Positions 9,696 to 19,755 of a stretch of 64,000 bases of DNA are shown one piece after another. The first letter of the stretch is position 1. Every line of letters starts with the position of its first letter. Made by a program: the position numbers and the translations under genes. The stretch lies in the NCBI RefSeq assembly GCF_003073475.1, contig NZ_CP029033.1, positions 1,550,001-1,614,000 on the forward strand. The letters are read 5' to 3'. A model generated the notes under the pieces. It was given only the letters and a program-made list of their open reading frames with translations, did no database searches and was not told the origin of the DNA. This DNA is from Actinobaculum sp. 313. GTDB lineage: Bacteria; Actinomycetota; Actinomycetes; Actinomycetales; Actinomycetaceae.

Positions 9696-10928
9696 TCAGT
9701 CATCCTCTGGGTTCGCAACGGCTCCGTAATAAAGTACCCATCCGGTCTTCTCATCGATCACTCGGAAAACAAACGGGTGATCGAAGACGACCGGCGGCTG
9801 CGCCGTCGTCGCCACACCCGGAGCCGCCCCAGCCTCCAGTGGAACCTGCGTGACGGACGCTGCTTCGATTCCTTCATCGTCCAGGTCGAAAACCGTGCGC
9901 TGTTCGATTATCTGGGGCTTGATCGGGTCACCGGTTGTCGTGAAGCCTGTTATGCCATCACCGGAAGTCAACGATCCCAAGCCCAGCGTATCGAGTTCTT
10001 CTTCCAGGGAATCTGTCGAGTCAAGTGAAAACTCCGGCACTTTGACGGTGCGAGATAGATCCGCGTCCTGATCCAGAAGCTCCCACGGTACCGACTCCGT
10101 CTCCCCCAGTGAACCGTCCGTCGGCATGTACACCTGGAACACCAGATCTCCAGACAGGCTCAGAGCGGCCACTGTGCCTTCTTCCCCTTCATAAGCCTGT
10201 CCCTGCAAAACAATGGCGTCAGCGTCTTCCGTGCTGCCGTCTGCACGGGTGAATGCGATTGTTGCCTCCCCGGCATCGTTGGACCAGATTGCTTCCGTGT
10301 ACAGTGCCGATACGAGAACGAGGGAAGCCTCCGGGTCTATCTGAGTCGGCAGTTTTGGCACGAGATCCTTTGTGGCATCCGAAACCCATGCATCCAGAGC
10401 CGTCTGAAGCGCATCCGGAGTACCCTGGGCCACGTAGCTATCGAGTGTCTGCGCGGCAGTGCCGACGACGTCGATATCGATAGGGACGCTACTCCCCTCG
10501 ACGACGCCCCAAGCCGTTTCAATCCGGACCTCCGTGTCCTCGTCGGATTTAGCTTCCTGATTGTCGATGAGCATGCGGTAACCGGCCGTAGTGTCAGCGA
10601 TGGGTGTGCCGAGAAATGCCTCCAGCTCCGCGGCTTCGGGGCTTCCCTCTTCCACACCCGGGGCTACCATCGCCATCGTGGTTTGCAGGCCGACCGGGGA
10701 GAGAACCACATTGGCATTGGGATTCTCTGCCAACCGTTGAAGAACCACCTGTTGCGTCGCATCGGTGGTAGCGGCGCTGACGGCGTCGGTATCCACGGAC
10801 GGAGAGGCCGTTGCCCTGCGCCGGTCGTCGCCCGGAGAAGTGCTTGGATCCCTCGCAGGCGTTGAGGCACATGCCGCTAGTAGCATCGAAAGCGCTGCTA
10901 GGACTGCGGTCCCGGTACGTTTGGCCAT
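9696..10928 (-). CDS. Serpin-family lipoprotein (serine protease inhibitor)
   Basis: The protein has 410 aa. The N-terminus is a lipoprotein signal (ALSMLLAACAS, lipid Cys near residue 20) followed by a Ser/Thr/Asp-rich linker, so it should be anchored outside the membrane. The C-terminal serpin signature FDHPFVFRVIDEKTGWVLYYG is clear. Before it lies a hinge/reactive loop, EGIEAASVTQVPLEAGAAPG, which would act as bait for a target protease. Start ATG 10928 has an AAGGA site. The gene stands alone between dxs and aconitase, where the conserved actinobacterial gene order has no counterpart. The target protease is unknown; defence against host or competitor proteases is inference. Confidence 0.87.
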   Translation of the reverse strand: MAKRTGTAVLAALSMLLAACASTPARDPSTSPGDDRRRATASPSVDTDAVSAATTDATQQVVLQRLAENPNANVVLSPVGLQTTMAMVAPGVEEGSPEAAELEAFLGTPIADTTAGYRMLIDNQEAKSDEDTEVRIETAWGVVEGSSVPIDIDVVGTAAQTLDSYVAQGTPDALQTALDAWVSDATKDLVPKLPTQIDPEASLVLVSALYTEAIWSNDAGEATIAFTRADGSTEDADAIVLQGQAYEGEEGTVAALSLSGDLVFQVYMPTDGSLGETESVPWELLDQDADLSRTVKVPEFSLDSTDSLEEELDTLGLGSLTSGDGITGFTTTGDPIKPQIIEQRTVFDLDDEGIEAASVTQVPLEAGAAPGVATTAQPPVVFDHPFVFRVIDEKTGWVLYYGAVANPEDD

Positions 10929-11153
10929 AAGTCATATTCCTTCACCACGCCACGGATGAGTACCTGGCGGGGAACCGCCAGGCATGTGTAGTTACGACCG
11001 TCGCACGGCGAGGTGCATCGGTCATCCAGCTAGCATGGCGGGACGCCTCGTTCACACGCCAGCATAACCAGATTACGCGCCCATCATAACGCGAGCCGCA
11101 CCGCATATGCACGGTTACCGCAAATAATCCGCGAGCACGCCGCCACCAACACC

Positions 11154-11194
11154 GGCCACCGCCGCAAACCTGAAACAGGCCGCGGCCGGTGGCC
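11154..11194 (-). terminator. Hairpin downstream of aconitase
   Basis: GGCCACCG-CCGC and GCGG-C-CGGTGGCC pair with one bulged base about 30 bases after the aconitase stop on the minus strand. No T-tract is obvious. Confidence 0.5.
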
Positions 11195-11222
11195 AGCAGG
11201 TCAGCGTGAGCCTCAGGCGCCG

Positions 11223-13880
11223 CTATCCCCGCGCCAGATTACGCAGGACGTATTGGAGAATTCCGCCATTGCGGAAGTAATCGGCCTCTCCGGGAGTGTC
11301 GATACGCACGACGGCGTCGAAGGTCACACTGTCACTGCCATCGGGCCGTTCGGCGGTGACACGAACGGTGGACGGAGTTGCCCCCTGGTTCAGTACTGTC
11401 ATGCCGCTGATAGAAAACACCTCTTCGCCGGTCAGCCCCAGCGCATCAGCGTTCTCCCCCGGTGGGAACTGCAGTGGTAACACGCCCATACCGATCAGAT
11501 TTGAACGATGGATGCGCTCGAATGACTCCGCGATAACGGCACGCACTCCCAGCAAACGGGTGCCCTTCGCCGCCCAATCGCGCGAGGAGCCGGATCCGTA
11601 CTCCTTTCCGCCCAGCACAACGAGCGGAATCTGCGCCTGCCGGTAGGCCTGGGCGGCGTCATAAATCGCCTCCGTCTGCCCGGTAAGCAGGTTCTTGGTA
11701 TATCCGCCTTCCAAGCCGTCCAATAGCTGGTTGCGTAGCCGGATGTTGGCGAAGGTACCGCGAACCATCACTTCGTGATTACCTCGCCGCGAGCCGTAGG
11801 AGTTGAAGTCGCGGCGGGCAACACCGTGCTCGGCCAAGTAACGCCCCGCCGGAGAATCCGGCTTGATGGCACCGGCCGGTGAAATGTGGTCGGTTGTCAC
11901 AGAGTCGCCCAGTTTCGCGAGTACCCGCGCCCCGGTGATATCGGTAATCGGTTCGGGATCGCCTCCCATCCCGTCGAAGAAGGGAGCCTTGCGTACGTAA
12001 GTCGAATCAGCATCCCAGTCAAACAGATCACCGCTCGGGGTGGGTAGGCTGGCCCACCGCTGATCGCCTTGGAACACGTCGGCGTAACTGGCCTGGAACA
12101 TCTCCCGCGTGATGCAGTCCGCGATGACGGCGTCGACCTCTTCCTGGCTGGGCCAGATATCACGCAGGTAGATATCGCCATCTGCGTCTTCGCCAAGTTT
12201 CTCGTTCTCGAAGTCGAAATCCATCGTGCCCGCCAGGGCATAGGCAATCACCAGTGGCGGCGAGGCCAGGTAGTTCATCTTCACATCGGGGTTGATGCGT
12301 CCCTCGAAGTTGCGGTTGCCGGATAGTACGGACACCACTGCCAGGTCATTCTCGTTAATTGCCTCAGATACGGCCGGGGGCAGTGGGCCAGAGTTGCCGA
12401 TACATGTGGCGCAACCGTATCCCACCAGGTTGAAGCCCAACGCCTCGAGATCCGGCCACAGGCCTGCCCTCTCGTAGTACTCCGTGACAACCTTCGAACC
12501 CGGTGCCATCGATGTCTTCACCCACGGCTTCGAAGTCAGGCCACGCCGCACTGCATTGCGAGCAAGAAGACCCGCCGCAAGCATCACCGATGGGTTGGAG
12601 GTGTTTGTGCATGAGGTAATGGAGGCGATAACGACGTCGCCGTCCTTGACCTGCGTTTTCGTTCCGTCTTCGAGTGTCAGAGCAGCGGCATCGCGCCCCG
12701 CCGGGGCGTATGCGGGCAATGTGGAGGCGAAGGACTCACGCGCCTGCGACAGCAGAATGCGGTCCTGCGGGCGCTTTGGCCCGGCAATGGAGGGAACAAC
12801 CGTGGAAAGATCCAGCTCAAGGTACTCCGAATAGGTGGCTTCCCGCTGCGGATCGTGCCAAAGTCCCTGCGCTTTGGTGTAGGACTCCACAAGGGCTATC
12901 TGCTCCTCGGAACGCCCGGTCAGTCGCAGATAGTCGAGAGTGACCTGGTCGATGGGGAAGATCGCCGCCGTCGAGCCGAACTCCGGACTCATGTTGCCAA
13001 TTGTCGCCCGGTTGGCCAGCGGCACATGCGCAACACCAGCACCGTAGAACTCGACGAATTTGCCAACCACTCCGTGCGCACGCAACATTTCCGTGATGGT
13101 AAGAACGACGTCGGTGGCTGTGGCGCCAGTAGCAATCTCACCGGTGAGTTTGAAACCAACGACACGCGGAATCAGCATGGAAACCGGCTGGCCGAGCATC
13201 GCGGCCTCCGCCTCGATGCCGCCCACGCCCCAACCGAGCACACCGAGTCCACCGACCATCGTCGTGTGTGAATCGGTACCGACGCAGGTATCCGGATAGG
13301 CGACGCCGTCCTTCGTCATCACCGTTCGTGTGAGGTACTCGATATTGACCTGGTGCACAATTCCCGTGCCCGGGGGAACCACCTTGAAGTTCTGGAAGGC
13401 ACCCTGACCCCAGCGCAGGAATTGATAACGCTCGCCGTTTCGCTCATACTCGCGATCCATGTTGCGCGCCAGCGCGTCATTACTGCCGAACACATCAATC
13501 TGCACCGAGTGGTCGATCACCATCTCTGCCGGATTCAGCGGGTTGATGAGTTCCGGATCACCTCCCAGTTCGGCAACGGCTTCACGCATGGTGGCCAGAT
13601 CGACGACGCACGGCACACCCGTGAAATCCTGCATCACCACACGAGCAGGCGTGAACTGAATCTCATCATGAGGCTGCGCTTGCGGATCCCATGTGGCCAG
13701 AGCACGGATTTGCTCCGCCGTGACATTCGCTCCGTCCTCGGTGCGCAGCAGATTCTCTGCAAGAACCTTTAAAGAGTACGGCAACTTATCCAGTCCCGGC
13801 ACGGCGCCGAGCGAGTAGATGTCGTAGCTGCGCTCCCCCACCTGAAGCGCGGTGCGCGCATGGAAGGTATCGAGGCTCAT
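11223..13880 (-). CDS. acnA: Aconitate hydratase A
   Basis: The enzyme has 885 aa and interconverts citrate and isocitrate in the TCA cycle with a [4Fe-4S] cluster. Cluster cysteines are seen in [14 protein letters not shown] and in [15 protein letters not shown]. The C-terminal swivel domain has [13 protein letters not shown]. Length and motifs match AcnA/IRP-type aconitases. Start ATG 13880 is preceded by AGGAGA. It is flanked by the serpin gene downstream and a tRNA/rRNA methyltransferase gene upstream, with gaps large enough for its own promoter. No riboswitch is evident. Confidence 0.97.
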   Translation of the reverse strand: MSLDTFHARTALQVGERSYDIYSLGAVPGLDKLPYSLKVLAENLLRTEDGANVTAEQIRALATWDPQAQPHDEIQFTPARVVMQDFTGVPCVVDLATMREAVAELGGDPELINPLNPAEMVIDHSVQIDVFGSNDALARNMDREYERNGERYQFLRWGQGAFQNFKVVPPGTGIVHQVNIEYLTRTVMTKDGVAYPDTCVGTDSHTTMVGGLGVLGWGVGGIEAEAAMLGQPVSMLIPRVVGFKLTGEIATGATATDVVLTITEMLRAHGVVGKFVEFYGAGVAHVPLANRATIGNMSPEFGSTAAIFPIDQVTLDYLRLTGRSEEQIALVESYTKAQGLWHDPQREATYSEYLELDLSTVVPSIAGPKRPQDRILLSQARESFASTLPAYAPAGRDAAALTLEDGTKTQVKDGDVVIASITSCTNTSNPSVMLAAGLLARNAVRRGLTSKPWVKTSMAPGSKVVTEYYERAGLWPDLEALGFNLVGYGCATCIGNSGPLPPAVSEAINENDLAVVSVLSGNRNFEGRINPDVKMNYLASPPLVIAYALAGTMDFDFENEKLGEDADGDIYLRDIWPSQEEVDAVIADCITREMFQASYADVFQGDQRWASLPTPSGDLFDWDADSTYVRKAPFFDGMGGDPEPITDITGARVLAKLGDSVTTDHISPAGAIKPDSPAGRYLAEHGVARRDFNSYGSRRGNHEVMVRGTFANIRLRNQLLDGLEGGYTKNLLTGQTEAIYDAAQAYRQAQIPLVVLGGKEYGSGSSRDWAAKGTRLLGVRAVIAESFERIHRSNLIGMGVLPLQFPPGENADALGLTGEEVFSISGMTVLNQGATPSTVRVTAERPDGSDSVTFDAVVRIDTPGEADYFRNGGILQYVLRNLARG

Positions 13881-14066
13881 GGCTCTCCTGTTCGCCTGAC
13901 AACAGAAACTATCTCGGCGTCAAGATACCACGGTCTTGCTCAGGCAGGGTGCCGAGAGCGAGGCGGGTACGTGCCGTTTGCGCCACATTGCCTCGTCTGC
14001 GACACCGTTCTCTTGCGGCACGGCTGTGCGAGGACCGCTGTCCGTAACTCACCCGCATGCTCACAG

Positions 14067-15380
14067 CTACCGCAGCGTCGTCACCACTTCGAAATGGTGA
14101 GTGTTGGGGAACATGTCCACGCTTTCCATACCGATCACCTGCCGCCCGGCCGAAACCATCGCAGCAAGATCACGAGCCATTGACGCCGGATCGCAAGAGA
14201 CCAGCACGATCCTTCGCGCCTTGGAGGAGGCAAGCGCCTGGGCGACGCCGAGTCCTAGACCGTTGCGAGGAGGATCGGCCACCACGACGTCGCCGGTAAA
14301 ACGCTCGACCAGCGCGGGGGTGACCTTGGCGGTACGCGCCTTCGCCCACTGCATATCCCGCAAGTTGGAGCGTGCATCCTCAACTGCGAGGGCGTTGCCT
14401 TCCACCGCTTCGACCGTGCCCGTTGCCCCAGTCGCCACCGCCAGTGGCTGCGTCAGCATTCCCGCCCCCGCATAGAGTTCCAAGACCTCCTGCCCCGGTT
14501 CCACGGCAGCGCCCACCAGCACCAGGCGAATCAGCTCGGCAGCAGCCTGCCGATGTGCCTGCCAAAAGCCTGTTGCCCGCACTCGGTAGGAGTACAACTC
14601 GCGGTCCACCAACACGTCTTCGCGTACGAATGGCGAAGCAGTGAAACCGGGCGCCCAGAACACCTGCCCACCAATGGCCACCACCGGATCCGAACCCGCC
14701 GAAATGACGGCCCGGATTCTCTGGCCAGGCATCCACATGCCGCGCCATGCCCCCGAGAAGAGATCGAGTTCCGCGATCTCCTCGACGGCCAGTGGGACCT
14801 CGCCGACCGCGATCAGTTCCCGCGTGCCCTCACGGAACATTGCCGGAGCACCGGCGCTATCAACCGTCATATCCACCCGGGTACGCGTATGCCAGCCGTC
14901 GGTGGCGCGATCTTCCGCAAATGAACGCACGCATGGTTCAACTCCCGCTGCTGCCAGATGGGCTTGTAGAGCCTCACCGCCCACTCGGCGAATGGTCGAG
15001 GCAAGCACCTGCGTCTTCCACGTCTCTTGATAACCGAAGGTCACATGCCCGAGATCGGCGCCTCCCACGCCGAGAGGCCCGGCCACCGGCCAGCGGTGCG
15101 GTACCCGATGCGGAGACGGGTTCGTCAAGACTTCGATGACATCGCCTCGGGCATGCCTAGCCCGCTCATCTGTCAGAGCAACTCGCACCCGTTCGCCCGG
15201 CAACCCGAAACGGGCAAAAACCACCCGGCCTGAATCATCGCGCCCCACACATACCCCGCCATGCGTCACATCAGTGAGTTCGATATCCACGGTAGGAGCA
15301 TCCCAGTTCCCGTCGGATGGCCAACGTGATGATCGTGCCCACTCGCCCCCCATGCCCACCTGCTTATGCTCCGTGGTCAC
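14067..15380 (-). CDS. TrmA/RumA-type RNA uracil-5-methyltransferase
   Basis: The protein has 437 aa. An N-terminal TRAM-like region (DVTHGGVCVGRDDSGRVVFA, from about residue 37) is followed by a SAM-binding domain with LELYAGAGMLTQPLA and VVADPPRNGLG. The catalytic motif VSCDPASMARDL carries the nucleophilic Cys near residue 394. It should methylate U in tRNA or 23S rRNA. The Fe-S cluster cysteines of RumA are not evident. Start GTG 15380 overlaps the stop of the upstream permease (GTGA) and has an AGGAG site. The same pair exists in mycobacteria (Rv2689c/Rv2690c). The exact RNA target cannot be told. Confidence 0.87.
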   Translation of the reverse strand: MTTEHKQVGMGGEWARSSRWPSDGNWDAPTVDIELTDVTHGGVCVGRDDSGRVVFARFGLPGERVRVALTDERARHARGDVIEVLTNPSPHRVPHRWPVAGPLGVGGADLGHVTFGYQETWKTQVLASTIRRVGGEALQAHLAAAGVEPCVRSFAEDRATDGWHTRTRVDMTVDSAGAPAMFREGTRELIAVGEVPLAVEEIAELDLFSGAWRGMWMPGQRIRAVISAGSDPVVAIGGQVFWAPGFTASPFVREDVLVDRELYSYRVRATGFWQAHRQAAAELIRLVLVGAAVEPGQEVLELYAGAGMLTQPLAVATGATGTVEAVEGNALAVEDARSNLRDMQWAKARTAKVTPALVERFTGDVVVADPPRNGLGLGVAQALASSKARRIVLVSCDPASMARDLAAMVSAGRQVIGMESVDMFPNTHHFEVVTTLR

Positions 15381-17205
15381 TCCAACTCCTCACCATCTGC
15401 GTCATCTTCTACCAACTGGAACGGAACCTCAGCGATTACCACGCCACATTCGAGGCGTAAATCCTTTATGACCTGCGGCGTGGAATGGCTGAGGAAGAAA
15501 CGCCGCCACAGCCCGGTTGAAACAATCCGCGGTATGTATACCACGACGATATCCGCTGGGTGAAGCGCTCGTTGTGCGCGGATGTAGTCGACGATCGGGC
15601 TGACGGCAGCTCCCTGCGGCTGGCCGAGCACGGTCAGCGACACCGGCAGAGATGCGGCCGCCCAGTCGCGCTGCAGGGCACGGGTGGCTTGCGGATCGTA
15701 ATCGACCGTCAACGCGGTTAGCGTTGTCGGCCGCAACGCGCGCGCAAATGCAACTGCGCGCAATGACGCACGATCTAGCGCACCGATGAGGATCACGCCG
15801 TGTACGCGCGTCGGCAATGAGCGTCCGGCCGTGATGTCTGTGGGGGTCAGCCGGGCAACGATTCGGACACGTCCCCGGCGGAAGAACACCAGGATCGACG
15901 CCGGCACCGCCAGCGCCACCACCCCTGCTACCAGCCATTTGAGATCCGCTACTGCTATTGCCACAACTCCGGCCATACACACCAGAAAGAGCAGGAAGAA
16001 CACCAGCCGACTGGCACGAGCCGCATTTCGCGTCTGCCGATCCATCGACTCTTTGAGGATCGACGCCCCGCGCGCCGACATAGCCAAAGCACCGATGGCG
16101 GCAATCACCAGTGCCGCAAAAATAAACACCATGGCCCCCGCTTGAGTGGTGGTCAGGAAGCTGGAGAGGCCGGCGGCGAGCACTGCGGCTGCGCCCACAA
16201 TCGCTAGGCGCGGCGACACCGCGTCCGCCGCCGCTAGCTTACGCGGCAGGACGTGGTCGATGGCGAGTTCCCGCAATAGCCGCGGAAGCTGCATGTAGGC
16301 ACCCAGCACTGCCACCACACCCGTAATGATGTAACAGACCGCGACGATACGCTGCCCGGTTGTGCCGAGAAACGCGAGCGCCATGGAGAGCGAGGGCACG
16401 CCCAAACGCCGTCCCGGCATGTGCAGAGCGACGACGAAGTACATGGTGACGAGAATCGGACCGGCGGTGAACACGGCGAAGAGCCAGCCCAGCGAGCGGG
16501 GATTGACACGCCGTTCCTCCGGTCGCTCGGAAACCCTTTCCGAGGTGAGGATGAGGAGGCATGCCGGGAAAGTTGCTCCCAGACAAGCCTCCAGCAACGG
16601 ATGGAGGTGACCGGTGGTGTAACCGGTGGAGAGCGCGTCGCGTCGGGCAACGATCGCCTGGGCGGCATCAATGCCTCCGGTCGCCTCGACGACCATCCCC
16701 ACGAGGAGCGTCACCCCCAGTGCTATTGCCCCTGCCAAGGCTCCCGCCACGAGCAGACTCTTGTTCACCGTCCGTCCAAAGAGCACAGGTAGGGCCAGCA
16801 CAAGAATGGTGGCGACAAGCACAAGCCGCTGCTGAGCGCTGAAATCAACCAGTGCGCCACCCCCGACACGGCAAGTCCAGCACCTAACACGACGAACAGC
16901 GTGTGGCATACGAATCGCGCCGACGCGACGACGATAGCCGCTCCCCCGCCCAGATACACCGATGCAAGTTGGTGAATGGCACGGCGCGGCGCAAGCCGAT
17001 ATATCCAGATATCCGTAAGAAATGCGACGGCCAGTCCCGCCGCCCCCACCAGCGCCGACACCACGATCTCTGTACGCCCACTTCCGGTGGACGCGGCGCG
17101 CAGTATGATCTGCGGCACAATAATAGTAGTGACAACCACGGCCGCGAAGACCGGCGCGTTCCTTGTCAACCGCGCGAGGCGGTAGTGCTTGTCGGTTACC
17201 ATCAT
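15377..17205 (-). pseudogene. APC-superfamily permease, frameshifted
   Basis: The first frame (start 17205) gives an N-terminal domain of a multi-helix transporter up to VVLGAGLAVSGVAHW. The rest, with about eight more helices and a C-terminal soluble region, continues in another frame (DFSAQQRLVLVATILVLALP onward) to 15377. One extra C in the C5 run at 16860-16864 gives a continuous protein of about 609 aa, reading LAVSGGGALVDFSAQQ. It is the positional counterpart of Rv2690c, beside the trkA pair and the TrmA-like gene. The family transports amino acids or cations; the substrate is unknown. As written, only a 146-residue N-terminal piece or an internally started C-terminal piece would be made. 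Confidence 0.8.
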
Positions 17206-17249
17206 GAATTAGGCTACGCCACTGACGCAGGTGCGGTAGCGTCTAGAAC

Positions 17250-17918
17250 GTGCACTTTGTCATCATGGGCTGCGGGCGCGTGGGCGCTGCGCTCGCCATC
17301 AATCTTTCGGATATGGGCCACTCCGTGGCCATCATCGATAGCAATCTCGACGCCTTCCGGCGGCTTCCCGAGGATTTTCCCGGCCAGCAAGTCAACGGGA
17401 TAGGTTTTGATCGCGAGGCGCTTGTACAGGCGGGAATCGAAGACGCGGACGGGTTTGCGGCGGTGTCGTCAGGGGATAACTCCAATATCATCGCCGCCCG
17501 TGTGGTGAGAGAAACATACGGCATCACCAATGTTGTTACCCGTATCTATGACCCAACACGGGCGGATGTCTACGAGCGGCTGGGAATAGCTACCGTTCCG
17601 ACCGTGCGGTGGACGGCGGATCAGGTGCTCCGGCGCCTTATCCCGCTTGGCCCGCATTATGAATTCTCGGATCCGCTCGCCGGTATGAGTCTGGTCTCTG
17701 TGGATCTAGACGAGTCGTGGTTTGGGCGCAACGTGTCGCAGATCGAACTCGCAACCGGCGCACGTGTAGCATACATCACCCGCCTAGGGCGTGGTCTCGT
17801 GCCGCAACATGATCTGGTCATCCAAGACGGCGATATGCTGCACCTGGCAGTTCCCACCAACGAGGCGGGTGCTGCGCAGCATATTCTGGTTCACGAAGTA
17901 CGGGAGGAGACGCTGTGA
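17250..17918 (+). CDS. trkA: Potassium uptake regulatory protein TrkA (first copy, CeoB-like)
   Basis: The protein has 222 aa. Residues 1-130 are an RCK_N Rossmann domain that starts HFVIMGCGRVGAALA (NAD-binding GxGxxG) with an acidic residue after strand beta-2 (IIDSN). A TrkA_C domain follows from about residue 140. It gates a membrane K+ channel/transporter in response to nucleotides. Start is GTG 17250. Its stop overlaps the start of the second TrkA (GTGA), so the two are coupled and probably form a hetero-oligomer, as for ceoB/ceoC. The transporter subunit is not in the window. Confidence 0.9.
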   Translation: MHFVIMGCGRVGAALAINLSDMGHSVAIIDSNLDAFRRLPEDFPGQQVNGIGFDREALVQAGIEDADGFAAVSSGDNSNIIAARVVRETYGITNVVTRIYDPTRADVYERLGIATVPTVRWTADQVLRRLIPLGPHYEFSDPLAGMSLVSVDLDESWFGRNVSQIELATGARVAYITRLGRGLVPQHDLVIQDGDMLHLAVPTNEAGAAQHILVHEVREETL

Positions 17919-18616
17919 AGGTTGTCATTATTGGCGCCGGATCTGTTGGCCGGACCATTGCGCGCGAGCTCGCCTCCTCCCGGCATGACGTCACCATTAT
18001 CGATAAGGAACCGGCGGCCATGCGGGTCGCATCAGTCGCCGATGCCGAATGGGAACTGGGCGATGCGTGCGAGATCGGAACATTGGAGGAGGCCGGCGTG
18101 GGCGGGGCCGACGTCGTCGTCGCCACAACCGGTGACGATAAGGCGAACCTCGTGGTCTCGTTGCTTTCCAAAACCGAGTTCGGCGTGGAGCGTGTGATCG
18201 CTCGTGTGAACAATCCGAAGAACGAGTGGCTCTTCAACGACGCCTGGGGTGTTGATGTCGCAGTTTCCACACCACGGATCATGACCACACTGGTGGAGGA
18301 CGCCGTCGCCGACGGCGAACTCGTTGCCGTGCTGCGTTTCCAGCGCTCGGGTGCTTCGCTGATGGAAGCAACGCTTCCGGAGGATGCTCCTATCGTGGGT
18401 GCCGTAGTCTCTGAGGTCCTATTGCCGCCCAGCATTACCCTGGTGGCGATAGTCCGCGACGGCATGCCTTTTCCCGCTGATCCCGATCTGACCATCGATG
18501 CCGGCGACCAGGTGATCCTGCTCTGTGCGGAGACTGACAACGGCGATCTGGCGCTGGTGGAGGAACTGGTCTCCTCCATTCAAGATGAGGATGGCACGGA
18601 AGAGTCCACCGACTGA
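17915..18616 (+). CDS. trkA: Potassium uptake regulatory protein TrkA (second copy, CeoC-like)
   Basis: The protein has 233 aa with the same RCK_N plus TrkA_C layout as its neighbour: KVVIIGAGSVGRTIA at residues 2-16, acidic IIDKE after beta-2, and a C-terminal TrkA_C ending in an acidic tail (SIQDEDGTEESTD). It starts at GTG 17915 inside the stop of the first copy. Its 3' end overlaps the convergent DUF3159 gene by 37 bases, so the two genes share their ends. Confidence 0.9.
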   Translation: MKVVIIGAGSVGRTIARELASSRHDVTIIDKEPAAMRVASVADAEWELGDACEIGTLEEAGVGGADVVVATTGDDKANLVVSLLSKTEFGVERVIARVNNPKNEWLFNDAWGVDVAVSTPRIMTTLVEDAVADGELVAVLRFQRSGASLMEATLPEDAPIVGAVVSEVLLPPSITLVAIVRDGMPFPADPDLTIDAGDQVILLCAETDNGDLALVEELVSSIQDEDGTEESTD

Positions 18617-19455
18617 CCTTGTGGTGCGCAATCACCGCCGACGCCCGGATCAGCAACCGGTGGAAGTCCGCGTACCAGCATCCAGGTCAGCCACGCCACC
18701 AGAGCGAATAAGAACGGTCCCATAATCAGCCGGGTTACGGCCAATGCCGTTGTTGCGCGGGCGAGGAGGAGGGGCGCCTGAACAAGTAGACGCGCAGCGA
18801 AAAGTCCCACCCATAGCCACGTCACCTGCCAGTAGCGTCGCCGTGTTGCACGTTGGTCGGGTTCGTTGCGCCGTGGCCCGTTGCGCCACGCCGTTGCATC
18901 GCCTCGAAGAAAACCGATGAGGAGCCCCAGTGCAGGCCAGCGCAGTGCCATTGACAGCAGCAAACCGCCAAGATAGGCACCGTTGGTGACGAGGCCCCAC
19001 GTGAAATAGTTCGATGCCTCACCACTACGCCATGCCCACACGGCCGAGATAAGGATCCCAAGCAGTCCTCCCAGCGCCGGCATCACGTCGATGCGCTGAA
19101 CTGCGCGCAGCCCGATAGCAAGAATAGCGACGATCACCGGCGCAACAATGGATGGCACCAGCTGATGCGTCACCAAGAAGACGATGATGAAGATAAGCCC
19201 TGGAGCTACAGTCTCCACTAGTCCTCGTATGCCACCAACGGCCTGCCAAACGTCGAAGTCCTCTCCCAGAACGGCTGCCAGACCCGAGGAGGCAACCCGG
19301 GATGATGATCCCGGCATGGGAGGTGACTTCCTCGCCGCATCCGCATCGGAGGTCTCGACCGGCACGGACGAGGCCAGAGACTGCCCGCGGCGCGTTGATG
19401 CCGCGATCTCGTTGCCTTCGTCTGCTCCTCGCGGTGTCATCATGAATTCATCCAA
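18580..19455 (-). CDS. DUF3159 family membrane protein
   Basis: The protein has 291 aa. A polar N-terminus of about 75 residues is followed by a region of about five or six hydrophobic helices. An RRYWQVTWLWVGLFAARLLVQ segment is typical of the family. Function is unknown. It is the last gene of a minus-strand group with DUF3710 and an OB-fold protein, an order also seen at Rv2693c-Rv2696c. The start is uncertain: ATG 19455 is used, but ATG 19443 or 19440 (MMTPRG) is possible. It overlaps the trkA 3' end by 37 bases. Confidence 0.85.
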   Translation of the reverse strand: MDEFMMTPRGADEGNEIAASTRRGQSLASSVPVETSDADAARKSPPMPGSSSRVASSGLAAVLGEDFDVWQAVGGIRGLVETVAPGLIFIIVFLVTHQLVPSIVAPVIVAILAIGLRAVQRIDVMPALGGLLGILISAVWAWRSGEASNYFTWGLVTNGAYLGGLLLSMALRWPALGLLIGFLRGDATAWRNGPRRNEPDQRATRRRYWQVTWLWVGLFAARLLVQAPLLLARATTALAVTRLIMGPFLFALVAWLTWMLVRGLPPVADPGVGGDCAPQGQSVDSSVPSSS

Positions 19456-19482
19456 TCAGGTGTAGGTCAAGCCGACGGCTCA

Positions 19483-19755
19483 TTAGCGCAGGGCATCGAT
19501 ATGCGCCGGTAGTACGGTGAACCACGGGTTGAAAACTGTGGGCACTCCGTTGTGACTGGTGAGGGTGCCCTTAACATGCAGGCGACTCCCGATGTCCACG
19601 CAGTGTAAATCCGTTCGCCCCAGGAAGGCGAGCAGCAGTGAATTATCCCCCACTTGCAACATGACCTCAAGAGTTGGCGGGGTCACGGAGCCCGGATAGC
19701 TGATAGCACTGACCACGCCTCGCAGGTTGACCCGGCGCGAGGGCGAACCAGTCAT
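19483..19755 (-). CDS. OB-fold nucleic-acid-binding-like protein
   Basis: This is a small protein of 90 aa. The pattern VNLRGVVSAISYPG ... LLLAFLGRTDLHCVDIGSRLHVKGTL fits one OB fold, as in the anticodon-binding or RecG wedge type. No catalytic residues are visible. It starts at ATG 19755, overlapping the DUF3710 stop (ATGA), and precedes DUF3159; the trio is a conserved actinobacterial operon. The nucleic-acid ligand is unknown. Confidence 0.75.
   Translation of the reverse strand: MTGSPSRRVNLRGVVSAISYPGSVTPPTLEVMLQVGDNSLLLAFLGRTDLHCVDIGSRLHVKGTLTSHNGVPTVFNPWFTVLPAHIDALR

Noticed and set aside
15377-16909. Permease as an intact 510-aa gene starting at 16909
   Set aside because: Its first 18 residues or so are unnatural, and the missing N-terminal helices are encoded in the neighbouring frame, so a frameshift explains it better.
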